From assembly GCA_944392865.1 (NCBI GenBank), contig CALXYD010000012.1:1-35841 (forward strand): a DNA stretch of 35,841 nt. Direction: 5' to 3'. Positions within the stretch are counted from its first letter, which is position 1. Every line of letters begins with the position of its first letter. This DNA is from an uncultured Alphaproteobacteria bacterium (GTDB lineage: Bacteria; Pseudomonadota; Alphaproteobacteria; RF32; CAG-239). This document shows positions 7,608-13,879 of the stretch, piece after piece. Both the position numbers and the translations under genes were made by a program. The notes below the pieces were generated by a model, which was not told the DNA's origin, ran no database searches, and saw only the letters and a program-made list of their open reading frames with translations.

Positions 7608-8690
7608 TTGGTAGATATGGAGCCGGATATGAAAGATAAAGGAATGAAATGGGTTATTATCGCTGATGTGATGGCAGTGATAGTGGTCGGGTTGTTTTTA
7701 TGGGCGTCATATATTGATCGCGAGGTGGAACGCCAGGAGCTGGAAGCGCAAGTGGCGGCACAGCTCGGACAGGATAAAAAAGCGGCGAAAAGCTATGATT
7801 TTGATTTGGCTTTGGCGCCGCAGAATTGCGAGGGCGTTAACGGAACAGTCAATGCCGTGTTGATAACCGATGCCAATTATATGGATTTTACCCGGGTAGC
7901 CATAAATTCCGCTAAAGAAAACAAATGTCCGGGGAGCGTTTATAATTTTTATGTGATGACGTTAGACGTTCCGGCTTCCGATGAAACGGCACTTAAGGCG
8001 CTTGCCGGCGATAATGTTTCGGTTACCGTGTTGCCGCAAAAGGAAGTTGATTTGTTTTATATCCGCGATACGCACGTTTCCAAAACGTCTTTGCTGAAGT
8101 ATTATATCGCCGATGCGCTGCCGGAGCTGGACAAGGTTTTGTATATGGATTCCGATGTGATGGTGTTGCATGATTTGAACCAGCTGTATCAGACGGATAT
8201 CAGCGGGCAGTATCTGGCGGCGGTTAAAGACCCGTCGTGGTTTTTTGAAAATATGCACGTCGTGGAGCTTAATCTGGAGCAGCGCGGTTTTTATTTCAAC
8301 AGCGGGGTAATGCTGATGAATTTGCAGAAAATCCGCGAGGACAATCTGGTTGCCAAACTTGAGGATTATACCAATAACAATTTCCGAACCTACATGGATC
8401 AAGATGCGCTTAACGTGGTCGTTGGGGACAAAGTGGCATTGCTGCCGTTTGAAAACAATGCGATGAATTTCTTTTTCAAGCATGTTGATTTGGCGAAAAT
8501 GGGCGAGTTTTACGGGCGGGAATGGAAAACATACGAGGAAGTGTTTGCGCCGGCGACAATTGTGCATTTTGCTTCTTCGCAAAAGCCGCTCGGAACGGTT
8601 GTACCGAAGACGGATTTCTTCTATATGTTGCAAAAGCTGTGGTATAAATATTATACGCCGTTGCCGCCGCTGGCACCGATAGAACAGTAA
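7608..8690 (+). CDS. Membrane-anchored family 8 glycosyltransferase
   Basis: A 360-residue protein. Residues about 11-28 form one hydrophobic anchor, followed by a catalytic domain from about 75 to 335. Family 8 hallmarks are present: the start VNAVLITDANYMDFTRVAINS, the metal-binding DxD (Asp181-Ser-Asp183 in YMDSDVMV), the motif FYFNSGVMLMNL, and DQDALN. Such retaining enzymes transfer glucose or galactose from UDP-sugars, often to lipopolysaccharide core. The N-terminal anchor is unusual for LPS-core members and may place the domain on the membrane surface. The TTG start is favoured by GTGAGG 5 nt upstream; the in-frame ATG at 7617 lies 14 nt from it. Probably co-transcribed with the gene before it. 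Confidence 0.8.
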   Translation: MVDMEPDMKDKGMKWVIIADVMAVIVVGLFLWASYIDREVERQELEAQVAAQLGQDKKAAKSYDFDLALAPQNCEGVNGTVNAVLITDANYMDFTRVAINSAKENKCPGSVYNFYVMTLDVPASDETALKALAGDNVSVTVLPQKEVDLFYIRDTHVSKTSLLKYYIADALPELDKVLYMDSDVMVLHDLNQLYQTDISGQYLAAVKDPSWFFENMHVVELNLEQRGFYFNSGVMLMNLQKIREDNLVAKLEDYTNNNFRTYMDQDALNVVVGDKVALLPFENNAMNFFFKHVDLAKMGEFYGREWKTYEEVFAPATIVHFASSQKPLGTVVPKTDFFYMLQKLWYKYYTPLPPLAPIEQ

Positions 8691-8700
8691 TTTTTCAATA

Positions 8701-8730
8701 AAAATAAAGCGCCGGGCGGCGCTTTATTTT
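8701..8730. terminator. Bidirectional terminator
   Basis: A perfect 13-bp stem (8701-8713 with 8718-8730) closes a 4-nt loop. A and T tracts flank the GC core, so it can stop transcription from both convergent genes, the glycosyltransferase (plus) and lactate dehydrogenase (minus). Confidence 0.9.
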
Positions 8731-8752
8731 ATGGTTGCGGTTGGCGATATTT

Positions 8753-9679
8753 TCAGAGCATGGCCAAAGCTTTTTTAGTATATTCAGACAGCGTGGCGAC
8801 GCTCTTTTGCAGCGCTTCTTTTTCCGTATCGCACAATTCCGGCAATAATGCGCACTCCACGCCGTTTTTGCTGACAATCGCCGGCAGGGAGTAGCAGGTG
8901 CCGTCGGCGTCATGGTGCGAGCTGACGGTCAGTATGGCGTGTTTGTCGCTGATGATGGCGCTGCAAATATACTGCGTGGCGGAGGCTATGCCGAAATAAG
9001 TTGAACCTTTGCCTTTGATAATCGTATAAGCGGCGTTGCGGACTTCATTGTCTATGGAGCCTTTGACGACCTTGTCCAGGTCTTTGCCGAGCTGGGAGGC
9101 CAGCTGTTCAACGCAGGTTGTTCCGGCTACCGCGCTTGACCAAACCAAAACTTCACTGTCGCCATGTTCGCCGATGACGTTGGCGTGGACGGATTTGGGC
9201 GAAATGCCCAGGTGACGCCCCAAAATGCTGCGGAAACGCGCCGAATCGAGTACCGTGCCGGTGCCAAAAACGCGATTTTTCGGGAAACCGGAGAGTTTTA
9301 AGGTTACTTCGGTCATAATGTCAACCGGGTTGGCGGCAACAATCAAAATCGCATTCGGCGCATATTTGACGACTTCCGGGATAATCCCTTTGAAAATGCC
9401 GACGTTTTTTTCCAGCAAATCAAGACGGGTTTCGCCCGGTTTCTGATTGGCGCCGGCGGTGATGATGATAATGCCCGCGTCTTTGAGGTCTTTATAATCG
9501 CCGGCAATAATTTTGGAGCCGAATGTAAAAGGGGCGGCGTGCGAAATATCCATTGCTTCGGCGAGCGCACGTTCTTTGTTGACATCAATCAAAATTAATT
9601 TTTCGGCGCTGCCTTCGGTGGCGAGCGCATAGGCAATGGCACTGCCGACCATGCCGGTTCCGATAATTCCTATCTGCAT
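8753..9679 (-). CDS. ldh: L-lactate dehydrogenase
   Basis: This 308-residue enzyme reduces pyruvate to L-lactate with NADH in the cytoplasm. It shows the Rossmann glycine motif GTGMVGS (8-14), the acidic residue ending strand two (LILIDVN), the active-site loop ANQKPGETR, whose Gln favours pyruvate over oxaloacetate, the NPVD motif, and the catalytic His172 in GEHGDSE. Malate dehydrogenase is therefore unlikely. GGAAGGA precedes the ATG by 8 nt. The gene is transcribed alone, divergently from acpP across about 280 bp that contain no other gene. With adhE it gives two fermentative outlets for NADH. Confidence 0.93.
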   Translation of the reverse strand: MQIGIIGTGMVGSAIAYALATEGSAEKLILIDVNKERALAEAMDISHAAPFTFGSKIIAGDYKDLKDAGIIIITAGANQKPGETRLDLLEKNVGIFKGIIPEVVKYAPNAILIVAANPVDIMTEVTLKLSGFPKNRVFGTGTVLDSARFRSILGRHLGISPKSVHANVIGEHGDSEVLVWSSAVAGTTCVEQLASQLGKDLDKVVKGSIDNEVRNAAYTIIKGKGSTYFGIASATQYICSAIISDKHAILTVSSHHDADGTCYSLPAIVSKNGVECALLPELCDTEKEALQKSVATLSEYTKKALAML

Positions 9680-9958
9680 ATCTTTATTCCTTCCTGAAAA
9701 TCGTCATATTTTGATACTTGTTTCTAATTCATAGGTATATATAAGGTGTATTTTTTTAGAAATAAAGAGGAAATTTGATGGAAAAACGATTTTTTTTGAA
9801 TTGTTTAAAGTATTGAATCGGCGTGTTCTTTGCTTTAAACGGACGGGGCAGAGTTGAAAAGTGCAAAAAAATGCTTGTCAAATAAAGTTTTTCTGTGTAG
9901 CGTTTGTTTCAGACGTTAGTCTAGAATTTGTTTTAATAATTTTTAGAGGTTGAATTTA

Positions 9959-10192
9959 ATGACTGATACCGCTGATCGTGTTAAGAAAATTGTTGCTGAA
10001 CATTTAGGTGTTGAAGAAGCAAAAGTAACAGACAACGCAAACTTTATTGACGATTTGGGTGCTGACAGCCTGGATACTGTTGAGCTGGTTATGGCATTTG
10101 AAGAAGAATTCGGTTGCGAAATTCCTGATGAAGCAGCAGAAAAAATTCTTACAGTAAAAGATGCTATTGACTATCTTTCAAAAGCTGCGTAA
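9959..10192 (+). CDS. acpP: Acyl carrier protein
   Basis: A small acidic protein of 77 residues that carries growing fatty acyl chains on a 4'-phosphopantetheine arm. The arm attaches to Ser37 in the invariant [10 protein letters not shown]. Helices I to IV are recognisable, with the [11 protein letters not shown] recognition helix intact. I chose ATG 9959 rather than the upstream TTG at 9950 because AGAGG (9945-9949) would abut the TTG but sits 9 nt before the ATG. fabF follows after a terminator and a structured spacer, an arrangement common in Alphaproteobacteria. The terminator probably lets acpP be made in excess over fabF. Confidence 0.96.
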   Translation: MTDTADRVKKIVAEHLGVEEAKVTDNANFIDDLGADSLDTVELVMAFEEEFGCEIPDEAAEKILTVKDAIDYLSKAA

Positions 10193-10217
10193 GTCTTTGG
10201 AATTATAAATAAGTTAG

Positions 10218-10247
10218 AACTCGCTCATAGTTTCAGGCGAGTTTTTT
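10218..10247 (+). terminator. Terminator or attenuator between acpP and fabF
   Basis: AACTCGC (10218-10224) pairs perfectly with GCGAGTT (10237-10243) and a T run follows. It lies 25 bp past the acpP stop. Partial read-through would couple fabF to acpP. Confidence 0.8.
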
Positions 10248-10265
10248 CATACAGGGTTTATCCGA

Positions 10266-10306
10266 GCATACGCGCCGGGGCGTTTATGGCGCGTCCGGCG
10301 GTATGC
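10266..10306 (+). promoter_or_regulatory. Hairpin in the fabF leader
   Basis: GCATAC (10266-10271) plus CGCCGG pairs with CCGGCGGTATGC (10295-10306): 12 pairs with one bulged G, and a GC-rich loop that can itself fold. No T run follows, so it is not a terminator. It ends 24 nt before the fabF start, close to the ribosome site GAAAGG, and could affect translation or transcript stability. Confidence 0.4.
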
Positions 10307-10330
10307 CGGGTAAGGTTGAAAGGTTGTTGA

Positions 10331-11608
10331 ATGAGAAGAGTTGTCGTTACAGGTATGGGGATTGTTTCCCCTTTCGGCAGAGGCGTAAAGCATAACTGGG
10401 AGTCCCTGATGGCCTGCAAGTCCGGTATCAGACGGATTGAGGGCGTTGATTTGAAAGATATTCCGGTTACGATTGCAGGACAGGTTCCTTTTGGAGAAAA
10501 CGAGCCTGATTTTAATTCCGATACGGTGTTTGCTCCGAAAGACCAGAAGAAAAATGACAAGTTCATTATGTATGGAATGGCTGCGGCCGGCGATGCTTTG
10601 AAAGATGCCGGATGGGATGCCGAAAATGCCAGCGAAGAAGAAAAAGACCGCGCCGGCGTGATGATCGGTTCGGGTATCGGCGGGTTGCAGGTGATTTATG
10701 AAAATTCCATATCTTTTAATGAAGTGGGAATGAAAAAGATTTCTCCGTTCTTTATTCCGTCGGTGTTGATTAACCTGATTTCCGGCAATGTTTCAATCAA
10801 ATACGGCTTGAAGGGGCCGAATCATGCCTGTGTTACGGCTTGTTCTACCGGAACGCACGCTATCGGCGATGCGTCGGCGATGATTGCTCGCGGCGATGCG
10901 GATTTGATGGTGGCCGGCGGTGCCGAATCGGCCGTTAATGTTTTAGGGCTGGCCGGTTTTGCGCGGATGAAGGCGGTTACTTCCGATTTTAACGACGCGC
11001 CGGAAAAGGCTTCCCGCCCGTGGGATAAAGCCCGCAGCGGTTTTGTAATGGGCGAGGGCAGCGGCGTGTTGGTCTTGGAAGAGCTGGAACATGCCAAGAA
11101 AAGAGGGGCGAAGATTTATGCCGAAGTTGTCGGTTACGGAATGAGCGGCGATGCGTATCATATTACCGCACCGTCCGGCGACGGCGCTTACCGTGCGATG
11201 AAGATGGCGGTTGACCATGCGCGCGAACATGGGGTTGAATTGTCGGATATCGGCTATATCAATGCACACGGCACATCAACGCCGGCAGGCGATGTCGGCG
11301 AGGCGATGGCGGTTAAACGCCTGTTCGGCGACGAAGGTATTAAGCATGTTTCCATGTCGTCAACCAAGTCGGCTATCGGGCATTTGCTCGGTGCGGCCGG
11401 TGCGGTTGAGGCGGTTTATACCATTATGGCAATACAGGAACAAACCTGTCCGCCGACGCTTAATTTGGAAAATCCGGCAGATGAACTGGCCGATTTTGAT
11501 TTGGTGCCGTTAAAGCCGAAAAAACGTGAGATAAAAGCGGCGATGTCCAATTCGTTCGGTTTCGGCGGAACGAACTCGTCGGTTATCTTTAAGAAATATA
11601 ACGGTTAA
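10331..11608 (+). CDS. fabF: 3-oxoacyl-ACP synthase II
   Basis: FabF (425 residues) condenses malonyl-ACP with acyl-ACP in fatty acid elongation. The thiolase-fold catalytic triad is complete: Cys171 in TACSTGTHA, His313 in NAHGTSTPAGD and His351 in SAIGHLLGAAGA. The C-terminal glycine-rich NSFGFGGTNSS motif is present. The length and the Cys-His-His set separate it from FabH (Cys-His-Asn). A GAAAGG site precedes the ATG. The gene follows acpP, and mltG starts 18 bp after its stop. Confidence 0.97.
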   Translation: MRRVVVTGMGIVSPFGRGVKHNWESLMACKSGIRRIEGVDLKDIPVTIAGQVPFGENEPDFNSDTVFAPKDQKKNDKFIMYGMAAAGDALKDAGWDAENASEEEKDRAGVMIGSGIGGLQVIYENSISFNEVGMKKISPFFIPSVLINLISGNVSIKYGLKGPNHACVTACSTGTHAIGDASAMIARGDADLMVAGGAESAVNVLGLAGFARMKAVTSDFNDAPEKASRPWDKARSGFVMGEGSGVLVLEELEHAKKRGAKIYAEVVGYGMSGDAYHITAPSGDGAYRAMKMAVDHAREHGVELSDIGYINAHGTSTPAGDVGEAMAVKRLFGDEGIKHVSMSSTKSAIGHLLGAAGAVEAVYTIMAIQEQTCPPTLNLENPADELADFDLVPLKPKKREIKAAMSNSFGFGGTNSSVIFKKYNG

Positions 11609-11626
11609 ATCTTTTTGGCCTGATAT

Positions 11627-12607
11627 ATGATGAAAATGTTGCGAGGGCTCCTGATAACACTCCTGTTGCTGATGTTGTCAGGGGCTTTTGCCGTTTTATG
11701 GCTGAATGAACAGTTTAATCTGCCGCATAAAATTCCCGCGGCGGCGGAGGTGCAGATTCCGCGCGGCGCGGGGCTTAAGAAAACGGCGGCGCTGTTGGCG
11801 GAACGTAAAGTTATAGCTCAGGAACGCCTGTTTGAATTGTATATGCGGGTTTACGGTTTGGCCGGCAGAATCAAGGCCGGAGAATACGCATTTTCCGGGG
11901 AGGTGTCAGTTGCCGAGGCGGCGCGTATTGTTACCGGCGGCGAAGTGATTGTCCGTAGCGTTACAATTCCCGAGGGGCGCTCTCTGGCGCAGATTAAACA
12001 GATATTGAATGAAAATCCGTATCTCAGCGGGGAAATTACCGTTGCGCTTAAAGAGGGCGATGTGTTGCCGGAGACGTATCATTTCTCTCGCGGGGAGAGC
12101 CGAAACAGCATTTTATTGAAGGCTAAACAGGCGATGAGAACAGCGCTTGCCGAGGCTTTTGCCGGAAAAGATGAGGCGTTGCCGTTGCAGTCAGCGGAAG
12201 AATTGCTGATTTTGGCAAGCATTGTGGAGAAGGAAACCGGATTGGCGTGCGAACGCGGCAAGGTGGCGTCTGTTTTTGCCAACCGGTTGAAACTGGGAAT
12301 GAAATTGCAGACAGATCCGACGGTTATTTATGCTTTGACCAAAGGGGAAAAGCCGCTCGGGCGTCCGTTATACCGGCGGGATTTGCAGGTGGATTCGCCC
12401 TATAATACTTATCTTTATGCGGGGTTGCCGCCGGCGCCGATATGCAGTCCGGGGCGGGAGGCAATCAGGGCTGCGGCTCGTCCGGATAAAACGAAGTATC
12501 TGTATTTTGTGGCGGACGGTATCAGCGGCGGACATCGTTTTGCCAAAAGTCTGGCCGAGCATAACAAAAACGTGGCGTTGTATCGCAAGCAAATCCGCCG
12601 TAAATAA
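11627..12607 (+). CDS. mltG: Endolytic murein transglycosylase MltG
   Basis: MltG (326 residues) cleaves nascent glycan strands in the periplasm and is thought to set their length. One N-terminal membrane helix (about 6-26) is followed by a LysM-like region with VQIPRGAGLKKTAALLAE, then the YceG catalytic domain. The catalytic Glu201 lies in ASIVEKETG, and the family motifs LQTDPTVIYAL and the C-terminal block YNTYLYAGLPPAPICSPG are intact. The acpP-fabF-mltG order is characteristic of Alphaproteobacteria. Two adjacent Met codons (11627, 11633) make the exact start uncertain by two residues. Confidence 0.95.
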   Translation: MMKMLRGLLITLLLLMLSGAFAVLWLNEQFNLPHKIPAAAEVQIPRGAGLKKTAALLAERKVIAQERLFELYMRVYGLAGRIKAGEYAFSGEVSVAEAARIVTGGEVIVRSVTIPEGRSLAQIKQILNENPYLSGEITVALKEGDVLPETYHFSRGESRNSILLKAKQAMRTALAEAFAGKDEALPLQSAEELLILASIVEKETGLACERGKVASVFANRLKLGMKLQTDPTVIYALTKGEKPLGRPLYRRDLQVDSPYNTYLYAGLPPAPICSPGREAIRAAARPDKTKYLYFVADGISGGHRFAKSLAEHNKNVALYRKQIRRK

Positions 12608-12632
12608 AGCCTGTCGGGCAGGGGAGCGAAAA

Positions 12633-13208
12633 ATGAAAACATTGGCTAAAATTTTGAGTTATCTGGTGCCGGTGCGGAAATACCGCAAGCCGTTTTTGCA
12701 TTGGTTGGAAGAAGTGTTGTGGTGCGGCGCGTATCATAATGTGCATGCGTGGAAAATCCGCCGGACGGCAAAAAAGGTGGGGGAGAATTTGTATGTCGCA
12801 GGGGCAAGCAAAGTCAACCGCGGGACGGTTTTGGGCGACAATGTGCGTCTGCACGGAATGAAAATAACCGGAAAAGGCAAAGTCAACATCGGTTCATACG
12901 TTATTGCGGCGGGCGATTGCCTGATTATTACACAGAATCATAATTATGAGGGGGAAAGCATACCATACGATGAAACGCTGATTGTCCGTGATGTGGAAAT
13001 CGGCGATTTTGTCTGGATTGGCGCAAGAGTTCTGATTTTACCGGGGACGAAAATCGGCGAAGGCGCGATTATTCAGGGCGGCGCGGTGGTGCATGGCGAA
13101 ATTCCGCCTTATGCGATTGCCGGCGGCAATCCGGCAAAAGTGTTTAAATACCGCGATATAGAGCATTTTAAGAAGCTCAAGGCGGAAGGCCGGTTTTATC
13201 AGGGCTAA
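12633..13208 (+). CDS. Left-handed beta-helix acyltransferase
   Basis: A 191-residue cytosolic protein of the hexapeptide-repeat O-acetyltransferase type. Residues about 60-170 show the isoleucine/valine-led hexapeptide pattern (VNIGSY, VEIGDF, VWIGAR, TKIGEG, AIIQGG), a candidate catalytic His in NHNYEG, and the ending AGGNPAKVFKYR typical of WbbJ and maltose-acetyltransferase relatives. These transfer an acetyl group to a sugar hydroxyl. The substrate is not predictable; a surface sugar is a fair guess. ATG 12633 is chosen because GGGGAG (12621-12626) lies 6 nt upstream and because upstream in-frame codons overlap mltG. It sits 25 bp after mltG and probably shares its transcript. Confidence 0.8.
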   Translation: MKTLAKILSYLVPVRKYRKPFLHWLEEVLWCGAYHNVHAWKIRRTAKKVGENLYVAGASKVNRGTVLGDNVRLHGMKITGKGKVNIGSYVIAAGDCLIITQNHNYEGESIPYDETLIVRDVEIGDFVWIGARVLILPGTKIGEGAIIQGGAVVHGEIPPYAIAGGNPAKVFKYRDIEHFKKLKAEGRFYQG

Positions 13209-13240
13209 AATTGTTGGCGCTCAGAGGTGCGCCAACAATT
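13209..13240 (-). terminator. Terminator stem overlapping the gph stop
   Basis: AATTGTTGGCGC (13209-13220) and its exact complement (13229-13240) form a 12-bp stem with an 8-nt loop. The right arm encodes the last residues of gph (ELLAH) and the loop contains its stop codon. On the minus strand TTTT overlaps and follows the stem. On the plus strand no T run follows, but the hairpin could still protect the end of the acyltransferase transcript. Confidence 0.6.
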
Positions 13241-13853
13241 CTTCGGGGCGGTTAATGATGGTTGCGGCGCCGTCAGCGAGCAAGGCCTCGCGCGTGCGGA
13301 AGCCCCAGGAAACGCTGATGCAAGGCAAACCGGCGTTGCGGGCGGTGGCGATGTCTACCTCGGAATCGCCGATGTAGATGTTGCTTTCATTTTCAGCATT
13401 CAGATTTTTTATCAAGGCCAGAACGGCGTCGGGCGCCGGCTTTTTGCGGACGGTATCGCTTACGCCTTGCGCATGGTCTATGAGACCGGCGAAGAATCTG
13501 GCGGCGAGCGCTTTTACGCCTTCGTCAAATTTGTTGGAAACAATACCCATTTTGATATGGCGCTGTTGCAATTCCCGCAGTAGGGGGATGATACCGGGGT
13601 AGGGTGCGGTATAATCGTTCAGATGGGCGGCGTAATAAGTTTTAAAATCGGCGTAGGTCAGTTCAAAATCCGGGTTGTTTCTGCCGTTCGGCAGAGCGTC
13701 GGCGACAAGGCAGTCTATACCGTTGCCGAGCAACGCCAGCGTTTCCGGTTCGCTCTTTTCGGGAAAGCCGTGCGCGCGCAGAGCGTGATTTAACGCGACT
13801 TGCAAATCTTTGGCGGTGTTCAGCAAGGTGCCGTCCAAATCAAATATCAGCAT
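13221..13853 (-). CDS. gph: Phosphoglycolate phosphatase (HAD family)
   Basis: A 210-residue HAD hydrolase that probably dephosphorylates 2-phosphoglycolate, a product of oxidative DNA-end repair. Motif I is FDLDGTLLNT (nucleophile Asp4), motif II IVSNKFDEG, the motif III lysine lies in KKPAPDA, and motif IV is YIGDSEVDIATA. A helical cap lies between motifs I and II, as in Gph and PpaX. Substrate assignment within this group is uncertain. It starts 27 bp downstream of polA on the same strand, with AAGGA before its ATG, so the two are likely co-transcribed. The pairing fits a DNA-repair role. Confidence 0.8.
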   Translation of the reverse strand: MLIFDLDGTLLNTAKDLQVALNHALRAHGFPEKSEPETLALLGNGIDCLVADALPNGRNNPDFELTYADFKTYYAAHLNDYTAPYPGIIPLLRELQQRHIKMGIVSNKFDEGVKALAARFFAGLIDHAQGVSDTVRKKPAPDAVLALIKNLNAENESNIYIGDSEVDIATARNAGLPCISVSWGFRTREALLADGAATIINRPEELLAHL

Positions 13854-13879
13854 TATTCGTTTCCTTTCATTTGTTTGTT

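Noticed and set aside
9680-9949. RNA gene or riboswitch between ldh and acpP
   Set aside because: The stretch is AT-rich, with no stable long hairpin or recognisable RNA fold; it is best read as divergent promoter DNA. A TTGTCA at 9875-9880 may be a -35 for acpP but its -10 is poor.
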